From: Neisseria weixii
GTDB lineage: Bacteria > Pseudomonadota > Gammaproteobacteria > Burkholderiales > Neisseriaceae
DNA length: 64,000 bases
Direction: 5' to 3'
NCBI RefSeq assembly: GCF_002327085.1
Contig: NZ_CP023429.1
Span: 2,408,383-2,472,382 of the forward strand
Position numbers and translations under genes: made by a program. The notes below the pieces were generated by a model. The model did not search any database. It saw nothing but the letters and a program-made list of their open reading frames with translations, and had not been told where the DNA came from. Below are positions 18,944 through 27,618 of this stretch, one piece after another (within the stretch, counting starts at the first letter, position 1; each line of letters starts with the position of its first letter).

Positions 18944-19729
18944 TTAGTGAACGTCTTTCCAGAATTCTTTCTTCAAGAAATACGCCAACGGCAACATTAC
19001 TGCCAGTAAGAAAATCATCACGATATAGCCGGTACGGTGGCGTTGCAATTGCGCCGGTTCACCCATGTAGACCATGAAATTCACCAAATCGCGGGCATAA
19101 TCGTCATACTCTTTTTCGATGACTTTACCGTTTGGCAAGCGACGGGAATGCAAACCGGTAGACTCCCAGTAGAGTTTCGGTTCTTTCACGCCATGCTCGT
19201 TTTCAACCCAAATCGGTTGGCCTTTGTCGTCCAACTCAACCGCTTTTACGCCTTGTTGTTCCCACAAAGGATGCGGCATGCCGACTTTGTCGAATACGGT
19301 GTTGTTCCAGCCGTTAGGACGGGTCGGATCTTTGTAGAAGCCGCGCATATAGGCATACAGGTAATCTGCACCACGCGAGCGGGCAATCAGCGTCAAATCC
19401 GGTGGTGCTGCGCCAAACCATTTTTCCGCATCTTTCGGCTGCATGGCAGACAACATTACCTCACCTACGTTATCGGTAGTGAACATCAGGTTTTTCTTGA
19501 TTTCATCATCAGTCAAACCGATGTCTTTCAAACGGTTGAAACGCATGCCGGTCGCTGAGTGGCAAGACAAGCAGTAGTTGGTGAAAATCTGCGCACCGCG
19601 CTGCAGGCTCACTTGGTCACGTAAATCGATGTCGACTTTTTCGTAAACCTGATCGCCGGCAGCCATCGCCGCACTCATCGGCACTGCCAACAATAAGGCA
19701 GCAAACCAGTTTTTAAGTGTTTGTTTCAT
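18944..19729 (-). CDS. petC: Cytochrome c1 of the bc1 complex
   Basis: Haem-c subunit of ubiquinol:cytochrome c reductase, exported to the periplasm and anchored by a C-terminal helix. Residues 1-24 form a signal peptide ending SAAMAA. The haem motif CLSCH is at 53-57, and the tail (YIVMIFLLAVMLPLAYFLKKEFWKDVH) is the membrane anchor. I prefer the ATG at 19727-19729 (MKQTLKNWF), which has GAGGG upstream and matches the usual N-terminus, over the ATG at 19744 that overlaps the petB stop. Confidence 0.95.
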   Translation of the reverse strand: MKQTLKNWFAALLLAVPMSAAMAAGDQVYEKVDIDLRDQVSLQRGAQIFTNYCLSCHSATGMRFNRLKDIGLTDDEIKKNLMFTTDNVGEVMLSAMQPKDAEKWFGAAPPDLTLIARSRGADYLYAYMRGFYKDPTRPNGWNNTVFDKVGMPHPLWEQQGVKAVELDDKGQPIWVENEHGVKEPKLYWESTGLHSRRLPNGKVIEKEYDDYARDLVNFMVYMGEPAQLQRHRTGYIVMIFLLAVMLPLAYFLKKEFWKDVH

Positions 19730-19743
19730 TTTCGCTGCCCTCA

Positions 19744-21092
19744 TTAGATATTCACTGCAAACAGATACGAGCCAATCAGGGTAATCGCTACGTAAACGAA
19801 GAACATAACTTTCTGTTTGGTCGTGCTCATGGTCACGCGTTCAGGAACCGGTTTGTCTTTATCCAATTTGGTGTAGAACGGCATGCCCAAGAAGAAGGCG
19901 AAATAAACAACCGACAAGATACGCGCCACCAAAGTACGGGTATCGGTCGCTACCAATGCACCCAAAATACCCAAGCCGATGAATGAAATCACAAACAATA
20001 CCACGGCGATTTTGAATAACGGACCACGGTAGCGGATAGATTTCACTTCGCCTTTATCCAACCAAGGCAGCAGGGCAATCAATACCACGGCCGCACCCAT
20101 CGCAATCACACCCCAAACCTGTGTACCCAAGAATGATGGTACGGCTCGCAAAATCGCGTAGAACGGTGTGAAGTACCATACCGGTGCAATGTGCGCAGGT
20201 GTTTTCAGCGGATTGGCTGCGTCAAAGTTTGGTTTTTCCAAGAAGTAACCGCCGCCTTCAGGTGCGAAGAACATCACGGCACAGAATACAATCAGGAATA
20301 CCACTACGCCCAAAATGTCTTTCACAGTGTAGTAAGGATGGAAAGGAATACCGTCTAAAGGTACGCCGTTTTCATCTTTCAGTTTCTTGATTTCTACGCC
20401 GTCAGGGTTGTTTGAACCCACTTCGTGCAAGGCAATCACGTGCGCCACTACCAAGCCGATCAATACCAAGGGTACGGCAATCACGTGCAAGGCAAAGAAA
20501 CGGTTCAATGTTACGTCAGATACGTTAAAGTCACCGCGAATCCAAGTAGACAAGTCAGGACCGATGACCGGAATAGCGGCAAACAGATTGATAATTACCT
20601 GCGCCCCCAGAACGACATCTGTCCCCAAGGCAACAGATAACCCATAAAGGCTTCTGCCATCAAGGCCAAGAAAATCAGTGATCCGAATACCCAAACCAAT
20701 TCGCGCGGTTTTTTGTACGAACCGTATACCAAGCCACGGAACATATGCAGGTAAACGACGATAAAGAAGAATGATGCGCCGGTAGAGTGCATGTAGCGGA
20801 TAATCCAGCCGCCAGATACGTCGCGCATAATGTATTCTACCGCGGTAAAGGCCGCAGGCAGATGGTAGGCATTCAAGTTGCCGTCCGGTTTGTAGTTCAT
20901 GGTCAGAAAAATGCCGCTGACGATTTGAATCACCAGCACCAACAAGGCCAACGAACCGAAGTAATACCAGAAATTGAAGTTTTTAGGAGCATAATACTGA
21001 GCCAAATGCTCATTCCACATTTTAGTCAGCGGAAAGCGAGCGTCTACCCAGCCTAACAATGCTTTTGCTTTGTCATTGGTTTGGTTTGCCAT
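19744..21092 (-). CDS. petB: Cytochrome b of the bc1 complex, apparent frameshift
   Basis: Membrane subunit holding the two b haems and the quinone sites. The first 160 residues run to LLPWGQMSFWG and then break. Adding one base to the C5 run at 20604-20608 restores AQVIINLFAAIPVIGPDL and a 449-residue protein, exactly the neisserial size. Later landmarks are FFALHVIAVPLVLIGLVVAHVIALHEVGSNNP, the Qo-site PEGGGYF-type loop, and HPYYTVKD. It sits between petA and petC with close spacing. Confidence 0.95.
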
Positions 21093-21110
21093 AGTTTCAG
21101 TTCCTTATTA

Positions 21111-21692
21111 TTAGTCTTCGCCTACCAAGACGGTTGTATCGCTCAGATATTTATAAGGCGGTACCACCAAGTTGGTCGGTGCAGGAACACCTTTGTACAC
21201 ACGGCCTGCAATATCGAATTTCGAACCGTGGCAAGGGCAGAAGAAACCGCCTTTCCAATCCGCACCCAAATCAGCCGGCGCAATATCAGGGCGGTAGGTC
21301 GGAGAGCAGCCCAAGTGGGTACAGATACCGATGGCAACCAAAATATTCGGTTTAATCGAACGGGTTTCGTTTTTCGCGTATTCAGGCTGTTGTTCTGCAT
21401 CTGAATTCGGGTCGGCCATTTGGCCATCCAACGTTTTCAGGTCTTTCAACTGCTGTTCTGTGCGGTTGACAATCCAAATCGGTTTGCCCTGCCATTCGGC
21501 AGTCATCATTTGGCCAGCTTCGATTTTGCTGACATCCACTTCGATAGCAGCACCGGCGGCTTTGGCTTTTTCCGAAGGGAAAAAGCTTGCTACGAAAGGC
21601 GTTGCCACACCTAAGGCAGCTACCCCTCCTGCGCCGCAGGTTGCGAGCGTCAGGAAACGGCGGCGGCCATTATTGATTTCTTGATTATCCAT
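21111..21692 (-). CDS. petA: Rieske iron-sulfur subunit of the bc1 complex
   Basis: Carries electrons from ubiquinol to cytochrome c1. The 193-residue product has a Tat-type N-terminus (NNGRRRFLTLATC) and an uncleaved hydrophobic segment, then the two cluster boxes CTHLGC (124-129) and CPCHGS (152-157). First gene of petABC, with a promoter candidate 50-80 bp upstream. In pathogenic Neisseria pet transcripts are reported targets of the iron-responsive sRNA NrrF; a candidate nrrF lies at about 50.7 kb here. Confidence 0.96.
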   Translation of the reverse strand: MDNQEINNGRRRFLTLATCGAGGVAALGVATPFVASFFPSEKAKAAGAAIEVDVSKIEAGQMMTAEWQGKPIWIVNRTEQQLKDLKTLDGQMADPNSDAEQQPEYAKNETRSIKPNILVAIGICTHLGCSPTYRPDIAPADLGADWKGGFFCPCHGSKFDIAGRVYKGVPAPTNLVVPPYKYLSDTTVLVGED

Positions 21693-21742
21693 TATTCAGT
21701 CGTCCTAAGAATTTTGGGAATACCGAGCCATTAAACAGTGTA

Positions 21743-21770
21743 ATTCTACCTAGTTTGTTGTAATACTCAA
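21743..21770 (-). promoter_or_regulatory. Promoter candidate of petABC
   Basis: On the minus strand TTGAGT (21765-21770) and TAGAAT (21743-21748) are 16 bp apart, about 50 bp upstream of the petA ATG. Fair match only. Confidence 0.5.
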
Positions 21771-21816
21771 AGCATTATTTAAAATAAGGTAAAGATTTTG
21801 TGATATTTCTCAATAT

Positions 21817-22564
21817 TCAAGCAGGATTTTGTTCGTCGAAACGATATATTTCTACCTGAAATACATCTTGAATCGCCTTAGCCAGCGCCTGCACACCGTA
21901 ACGCTCAGTCGCGTGATGGCCTGCACCGATAAACGCTACACCGCATTCGTTGGCCAAGTGGTATTGCGCTTCGGAAATTTCACCGGTGACATAAGCATCG
22001 ACACCTTCGTCAATGGCCGTCTGAAAAAAGCCTTGCGCACCGCCGGTACACCAGGCAATGCGTTTGATTTCACGCTTCATGTCGCCCACGACAACCGGCT
22101 GGCGCTGCAATTTATCGGCCATACCCTCTGAAAGTTGCTGCAAGGTTTGCACTGTTTTCAGGCGGCCTACATTTAATAGGTTTTGATCACCGCATTGGTA
22201 ATCCGATTCCCAATCCAATAAAGCCGCCAATTGCGCATTGTTGCCCCACTCTGGATGCGCATCCAAAGGCAGGTGATAGCCAACCATATTGATTTGGTGT
22301 TGCAATAATGTTTCGATACGCTCTTTTTTCCAGCCGGTAATGGTCAGCGGCTCGCTTTTCCAAAACATGCCGTGATGCACCAGCAACATATCCGCACCTT
22401 GTTCGACGGCAAAATCAATCGCTGCTTTACTGGCGGTAACCGATGTTACGATTTTGTTGACTTTTTCACGCCCTCTACCTGCAAACCGTTGGGGCATAGT
22501 CTTTAAACAGATTGACTTGCAAATTTTCTCGGCACCAATCCAATACTTCCTGACGTGTCGCCAT
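21817..22564 (-). CDS. Nif3-like dinuclear metal protein (GTP cyclohydrolase 1 type 2 homolog), two apparent indels
   Basis: YbgI/Nif3 family; folds as a toroidal hexamer with a dinuclear metal site, function uncertain. The start is the ATG at 22562-22564 (MATRQEVLDWCREN). Two one-base losses (G4 run at 22491-22494 and near 22469-22471) disrupt the segment that should read KDYAPNGLQVEGREKVNKIV. With both restored the protein has 249 residues. Metal-site signatures LLVHHGMFW and VDAYVTGEISEAQYHLA, and GAGHHATERYGVQ, are present. The ATG at 22497 lies in the wrong frame upstream of the second indel and should not be used as a start. Confidence 0.88.
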
Positions 22565-22753
22565 ATCGTCTTCCTTTGCTCGCATTTTTAAATGTAACGC
22601 ATTTTATCTGAAAACCTCCCGTGTTTTTCTATCATTACACTAAATAAAATAACCGTTCTTATTCACACATCTGATTATTAATCGTTTACACATCAACATG
22701 AATTATTTTAATATTCACGCTTCACAAGCACAGGCCGTCTGAACGGAAAACTC

Positions 22754-23682
22754 ATGGATTCCATTATTGAACTGCGACATTTAAAAACCCTGCTGGCATT
22801 GGAAGAAACCGGCAGCGTTTCCTTGGCGGCCAAACGCGTTTTCCTGACGCAATCGGCCTTGTCGCACCAAATCCGGGCTTTGGAAAACTATTACGGCACC
22901 CCCTTGTTCGAGCGCAAATCCACCCCTTGCGCTTTACACCGGCAGGGGAACGTCTGCTGCAACTGGCACGCAATTTATTACCGCAGGTGGCCACTGCCGA
23001 ACGCGATTTGGCTCAAATTATCGAAGGGGAAGCGGGCGAATTGCGTGTGGCGGTGGAATGCCATACCTGTTTCGACTGGCTGATGCCGGCAATGGGCGAA
23101 TTTCGCCCGTTATGGCCGCAAGTCGAATTGGATATTGTGTCCGGTTTCCACGTCGATCCGGTCGGCTTACTGCTGCAACACCGTGCCGATGTCGCGATTG
23201 TTTCCGAAGCCGAGCCGCAAACGGACATCACTTATTTCCCGCTGTTTTCTTATGAAATGGTCGGCATTTGCGCCAAAGACCACCCTCTGGCGCATAAAAA
23301 TATTTGGGAAGCCGAAGACTTTGCCGACGAAACGCTGATTACCTATCCCGTTCCAGACGACATGTTGGATTTGGTAAAAAAAGTATTAAACCCGAAAGGC
23401 GTGAATCCGCCGCGCCGTCACAGCGAACTCACCATCGCCATCATCCAATTAGTCGCCAGCCGCCGCGGTATTGCCGCCCTGCCTTATTGGACAGTGATGC
23501 CGTATTTGGAAAAAGGCTACATCACCTCATGCAAAATCACTTCAGACGGCCTGCGCAGCGAACTGTACGCCGCCATGCGCACAGAAGATGCAAACAAAAG
23601 CTATGTCGACAACTTCTGCCAAATTGTGCGCGACCGCAGCTTTGCCGATTTATCCGGCTTGAGCGTATTGGAAATGAAATAG
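22754..23682 (+). CDS. metR: LysR-type regulator, MetR-like, apparent frameshift
   Basis: Predicted activator of methionine-biosynthesis genes responding to homocysteine. The N-terminal winged helix (ELRHLKTLLALEETGSVSLAAKRVFLTQSALSHQIRALE) breaks at the C4 run 22923-22926; one extra C restores RKSTPLRFTPAGERLL and a 309-residue protein. The effector domain has RVAVECHTCFDWLMPAMGEFRPLWPQVELDIVSG, very close to MetR in my memory of the family (RIAIECHSC...FDW). It stands alone between repeats, divergent from the Nif3-like gene. The gene name rests on motif similarity only. Confidence 0.8.
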
Positions 23683-23699
23683 GTTGATGTTGAACAGGT

Positions 23700-23732
23700 A
23701 GGCCGTCTGAAATATTTTGTTTCAGACGGCCT
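23700..23732 (+). terminator. Paired-DUS terminator of metR
   Basis: AGGCCGTCTGAAA and TTTCAGACGGCCT face each other 18 bases after the stop codon. Confidence 0.78.
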
Positions 23733-23742
23733 GTGTGTGTGC

Positions 23743-23944
23743 GTAGAAAACCCTAGCGTTGTTTACACTTTTGCTTTTTTGCTTGAAGACCCATTTTGGG
23801 ATTTTCGAGTGTTGTCAAGAATGCCGAAAGGCACGGCAACGCCGCATGGTTCTTGATAATGCTCAACAATCCTAAAACAATCATTTAGGCAGAAAATAAA
23901 AGCTGTTTTGCATAAAAAGTGTAAACAACCCGACAATTTCCTAC
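23743..23944. mobile_element. 202-bp MITE-like element, copy 1
   Basis: Almost identical, in inverted orientation, to 46468-46669, and exactly the same length. Ends are imperfect inverted repeats (GTAGAAAACCCTAGC and GTAGGAAATTGTCGG) followed by a shared GTTGTTTACACTTTT. No transposase is inside. The short open frame running through it appears in both copies only because the element is duplicated. Confidence 0.82.
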
Positions 23945-24032
23945 ACCGCAGTAAATCATAGAATTGCAGACGATTAACCACCATCAAAATCCTTCATCAA
24001 ACAGTCATTTCGGTGAAATAAAATCACAGGCC

Positions 24033-24230
24033 GAGACCTTTGCAAAACTCCCTGAAAAGCCACGGCACCAAGAACCGACGTCATTCCCGCGCAGGCGGGA
24101 ATCCATTTTTGAGCATGGCAAGCTATTGAATAAAATAAGGTTCCTAAACGTTGAGATGGATTCCCGCCTGCGCGGGAATGACGGCTGTTTTGTTTTTTCT
24201 TGATGGTTCATGAGGTTTTGCAAAGGTTTC
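24033..24230. repeat. Composite repeat: IS1106-type ends around dRS3 repeats
   Basis: Outer ends GAGACCTTTGCAAAA and TTTTGCAAAGGTTTC are inverted. Inside, two dRS3-type 20-mers at 24083-24102 and 24160-24179 (ATTCCC-N8-GGGAAT) face each other around a 57-bp spacer. A related, inverted copy is at 50875-51075. dRS3 elements are a known neisserial repeat family and phage integration target. Confidence 0.8.
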
Positions 24231-24343
24231 AGGCCGTCTTAAATATATTCAGACGGCCTGTGGTGTAAAGAATAGTAAACCTCCTCAAAAAAGTGTAGAA
24301 TACGCCCCGTTTATCACTCTTGTCTCACGCAGACTTACCCGTC

Positions 24344-24442
24344 ATGGATCTTCCCAGTAGTTTATTGACTGAAGACACCATCCGCAACGCCCCCATTAAT
24401 CCCGCCGAATGTTCCACCGCACGGCGGGCGGAGCATTTATGA
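24344..24442 (+). CDS. Possible 32-residue leader peptide of mgtE
   Basis: Starts MDLPSSLLTEDTIRNAP and stops with TGA overlapping the mgtE ATG as ATGA, so the two could be translationally coupled. Prolines are at positions 4, 17 and 20. No strong ribosome site is visible. It may be a regulatory leader, an accidental frame, or a former N-terminal part of MgtE split by one lost base after 24400, since one added base there would fuse it to MgtE. Confidence 0.3.
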   Translation: MDLPSSLLTEDTIRNAPINPAECSTARRAEHL

Positions 24443-25896
24443 GCCACGAACCAGAACACAAAATCCACGAAGCCGCCGAGCCTGCCGAAAGCGATGTCGG
24501 ACGCATTGCCGCCGATTTCGACCACATCCACGCGCTGTGTGAAATTCTCGAACCCGCCTTCCCGCAAATCGAAGCCGGCACACCGATTGAAGACGAAGCC
24601 CTGCGCGTCAAGCTCACCGAACTGACCGTCTTACTGAGCGAATTGCACCCTGCAGACGTTGCCGACGTACTCGAATCGCTGCCGCAGCGCGAACGTAACA
24701 TTGTTTGGCTGTTGGTTGCGCCGGAAGACGACGGCGAAGTTTTGCTGGAAGTATCCGATTCCGTCCGCGAAACCCTGATTGAATCGATGGATAAAGACGA
24801 GCTGCTCGCCGCCATCGATGATTTGGATGCCGACGAATTGGCCGAACTGGCCGACGATTTGCCGCACCAAGTGGTTTATGAAGCCCTGCAAACGCGTGAC
24901 GAAGAAGAGCGCGCGCAGGTTCAGGCGGCGATGTCGTATGAAGACGACCAAGTCGGCGCTATTATGGACTTCGAACTGGTGAGCATCCGCGCCGATGTAG
25001 CTTGTGAAGTGGTACTGCGCTACCTCCGCCGTTTTGAAAGCCTGCCCGACCATACCGACAAAATCTTCGTGGTCGATGAAAACGATATTCTCAAAGGGGT
25101 ACTGCCTATCCGCAGCCTGCTGGTGGCCGACCCGGAAGAATTGGTGGAAAACGTGATGGCCACCGATGTGGTGCGCTTCCGTCCTGACGACAACGTTGAA
25201 GAAGCCGCGCAAGCGTTCGAGCGCTACGACTTGGTGACTGCGCCCGTAATTGATGAAAACAAAAAGCTCATCGGCCGTATCACCATTGACGAAATCGTCG
25301 ACGTCATCCGTGAAGAATCCGAAGCCGACATGTTGAACATGGCCGGTTTGCAGGAAGAAGAAGACTTGTTTGCGCCGATTTTGGATTCGGTGAAAAACCG
25401 CTGGATGTGGCTTGCCATCAACCTGTGTACCGCCTTTCTCGCCAGCCGCGTGATTGGCGCGTTTGAAGGCAGCATCGAAAAAATCGTCGCTTTGGCCGCC
25501 TTAATGCCGATTGTAGCCGGCATCGGCGGCAACTCGGGCAACCAAACCATTACCATGATTGTGCGCGCGATGGCGGTCGGCCAGATTACCGGTATTCAAG
25601 CGAGCAAACTGCTGAAAAAAGAAGTCGGCGTGGCCTTGGTCAACGGCGTGTTGTGGGGCAGCGTCATGGGCTTGATTTCTTGGGTACTGTACGACAGTTT
25701 GGGCATAGGCTTGGTGATGGTCGCTGCCATGACTTTAAACCTGCTCTTGGCCGCCACCGTGGGCGTGTTGATTCCGGTGGTACTCGACAAAGCCGGCCGC
25801 GATCCGGCGCTCGGCAGCTCGGTACTGATTACCGCCGTCACTGACTCGGGCGGCTTCCTGATTTTCTTAGGTTTAGCGACGATTTTCCTGCTTTAA
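24439..25896 (+). CDS. mgtE: Magnesium transporter MgtE
   Basis: Mg2+ channel/transporter of the inner membrane. The 485-residue product has an acidic N-domain (superhelical repeat with DELAELADDLPHQ), two CBS domains (VSIRADVACEVVLRYLRR to VTAPVIDENKKLIGRITIDEIVDVI) and five C-terminal membrane helices with the pore signature PIVAGIGGNSGNQT. The frame is open for ten more codons to 24409, but the ATG at 24439 has GGCGGAG upstream. The gating mechanism through Mg binding to the N and CBS domains is known for the family. Confidence 0.95.
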   Translation: MSHEPEHKIHEAAEPAESDVGRIAADFDHIHALCEILEPAFPQIEAGTPIEDEALRVKLTELTVLLSELHPADVADVLESLPQRERNIVWLLVAPEDDGEVLLEVSDSVRETLIESMDKDELLAAIDDLDADELAELADDLPHQVVYEALQTRDEEERAQVQAAMSYEDDQVGAIMDFELVSIRADVACEVVLRYLRRFESLPDHTDKIFVVDENDILKGVLPIRSLLVADPEELVENVMATDVVRFRPDDNVEEAAQAFERYDLVTAPVIDENKKLIGRITIDEIVDVIREESEADMLNMAGLQEEEDLFAPILDSVKNRWMWLAINLCTAFLASRVIGAFEGSIEKIVALAALMPIVAGIGGNSGNQTITMIVRAMAVGQITGIQASKLLKKEVGVALVNGVLWGSVMGLISWVLYDSLGIGLVMVAAMTLNLLLAATVGVLIPVVLDKAGRDPALGSSVLITAVTDSGGFLIFLGLATIFLL

Positions 25897-26013
25897 TAAT
25901 ATAACCGTCTGAAATAGAAATAAGACAAGGCGAAAGCGACCGCCCGATACGCCGAGTACATCAGGGAGCTGGCAATACCCATTATTTTGATAACAGGCGG
26001 CTATATCAATAGT

Positions 26014-26050
26014 GAGGCCGTCTGAAACACATTGTTCAGACGGCCTTTTT
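26014..26050 (+). terminator. Paired-DUS terminator after mgtE
   Basis: GAGGCCGTCTGAA and TTCAGACGGCC followed by T6. It stands about 118 bp after mgtE; the intervening sequence (25897-26013) shows no gene or repeat that I recognise. Confidence 0.8.
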
Positions 26051-26136
26051 TATCTGTTTCAACTAAGGAAAATCTTACAAGACTAATTAAAAATTATAAT
26101 TTATAATCCTAAAATAATATTTTTTTTAGTTTTAAT

Positions 26137-27396
26137 ATGGATTACGATAAAATCAACCGCAAACTGGCGATTTTGGCGGACGCGGCCAAATATGATGTTT
26201 CTTGTTCATCCAGCGGAGGTTCGCGCAAAAACAACGGCGGCTTGGGCAACTCGTCACGCGCCGGAATTTGCCACAGCTTTACCGAAGATGGCCGCTGCGT
26301 ATCGCTTTTAAAAATCCTGCTGACCAACCATTGCATCTATGATTGCGCTTATTGCGTGTCGCGCCGCAGCAATGACGTGCCGCGTGCCGCGTTTACGGTT
26401 GAAGAAGTGGTTGATTTAACCATCAGTTTTTACCGGCGCAATTATATCGAAGGGCTTTTTCTGAGTTCGGGGATTTTCAAAAACGCCGATTTCACCATGG
26501 AACGCTTGGTGCGTATTGCCAAAAAACTGCGTACCGAACACCGATTCAACGGCTATATCCACCTCAAGGCCATTCCCAAAGCCTCCGACGAAATGCTACA
26601 GGAAGCCGGCCACTATGCCGACCGCTTGAGCATCAACATGGAGATCCCCACCGTTTCAGGCTTGGGGCGGCTCGCCCCCGAGAAAAAACACACCGACATT
26701 ACCCGGCCCATGCTGTTTGTCAAAAACGAAATCACCGCTACCGCCGATAGCCGCAAAACCATCAAATCGACACCGAAATTCGCACCGGCGGGGCAAAGTA
26801 CGCAGCTTATCATTGGTGCCAGCGGTGAAAACGACCGCCAAATCATTCACGCCGCCTGCCGGTTTTATCAAAACTACGGCCTCAAACGCGTGTATTACTC
26901 GGGCTATGTGCCGGTGCTGGAAGACAGCCGCCTGCCGCCTTTATCGGCGCAAGTTCCGATGCGGCGGGAAAACCGCCTGTATCAGGCCGATTGGCTGATG
27001 CGCTTTTACGGCTTTGCCGAGCATGAAATTCTTGACCGCGACCAGCCGTTTCTCGATTTGAATTTCGATCCGAAACTGGCATGGGCGCTGCGCCACCGTG
27101 CCTATTTCCCGGTGGCCTTGCAGCATGCGCCGCTGGAAATGATTTTGCGCGTACCCGGTATCGGTGTGAAATCGGCCAAACGCATTGTGCAGGCGCGCCG
27201 CTTCCGCATATTGACATGGGCGCAGTTGGTGAAAATGGGCATTGCCCTCAACCGCGCACGTTATTTCATCACTTTGCCCGAACCCAACCGCTACGCTTCC
27301 TTAATCGACAGCCCGAACCTGCCCAATTTACTGTTGCAGCAGACGCGTTCCAAATTCATGCAAAGCGACGCGGTGCAAGGGGATTTGTTTGGATAA
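26137..27396 (+). CDS. Radical SAM protein, predicted DNA modification/repair (TIGR03916 type)
   Basis: A 419-residue protein with the radical-SAM cluster motif CIYDCAYC (Cys 66, 70, 73) and, near residues 335-350, a helix-hairpin-helix VPGIGVKSAKRIVQARR of the DNA-binding kind. This architecture is that of the putative DNA modification/repair radical SAM family whose partner is a DUF4130 protein, sometimes fused to a uracil-DNA glycosylase. The partner follows at 27619, with a small mobile element and a hairpin between them. Its reaction is unknown. The start is the only ATG before the conserved DKINRKLAILADAAKYD. Confidence 0.9.
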   Translation: MDYDKINRKLAILADAAKYDVSCSSSGGSRKNNGGLGNSSRAGICHSFTEDGRCVSLLKILLTNHCIYDCAYCVSRRSNDVPRAAFTVEEVVDLTISFYRRNYIEGLFLSSGIFKNADFTMERLVRIAKKLRTEHRFNGYIHLKAIPKASDEMLQEAGHYADRLSINMEIPTVSGLGRLAPEKKHTDITRPMLFVKNEITATADSRKTIKSTPKFAPAGQSTQLIIGASGENDRQIIHAACRFYQNYGLKRVYYSGYVPVLEDSRLPPLSAQVPMRRENRLYQADWLMRFYGFAEHEILDRDQPFLDLNFDPKLAWALRHRAYFPVALQHAPLEMILRVPGIGVKSAKRIVQARRFRILTWAQLVKMGIALNRARYFITLPEPNRYASLIDSPNLPNLLLQQTRSKFMQSDAVQGDLFG

Positions 27397-27403
27397 ACGA
27401 CAA

Positions 27404-27455
27404 CAGGCCGTCTGAAAGCCATATACTGCTTTGCCATAAGCTTTCAGACGGCCTG
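27404..27455. terminator. DUS hairpin after the radical SAM gene
   Basis: CAGGCCGTCTGAAAGC and GCTTTCAGACGGCCTG form a 16-bp stem around 20 bases. It lacks a T-run and lies within the two-gene unit. Confidence 0.6.
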
Positions 27456-27597
27456 AGACCTTTGCAAAACCCTGGCTGTGCGTGCCGTTCAAAGTTGCCG
27501 CAGCACAGCAAGCAAAGACATATCATGAAGACAGGCAAGCTTTCCATCAGCGCACAACGAAGAAATCGGCCCAAAATAGGGATTTTGCAAAGGCCTC
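27455..27597. mobile_element. IS1106-derived MITE, copy 1 (143 bp)
   Basis: Ends GAGACCTTTGCAAAACCC and (reverse) GAGGCCTTTGCAAAATCCC are inverted repeats of the type bordering the IS5-family remnant at 45530-45873. The inner part (e.g. GACATATCATGAAGACAGGC) is shared with 38731-38871. No coding capacity. It separates the radical SAM gene from its DUF4130 partner. Confidence 0.75.
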
Positions 27598-27618
27598 GGC
27601 CTCTTTCGGCATAAAATC

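Noticed and set aside
21817..22497. ATG at 22497 as the start of the Nif3-like gene
   Set aside because: It lies in the wrong frame upstream of the second indel; the conserved N-terminus runs from the ATG at 22562-22564.
23763..23987. 74-codon frame at 23763-23987 and its twin at 46431-46649
   Set aside because: Both lie in the 202-bp repeat and owe their similarity to it; no ribosome site and no protein-like features.
25897..26013. Correia element after mgtE
   Set aside because: The segment contains AAGACAAGGCG, reminiscent of a Correia interior, but the characteristic ends are absent.
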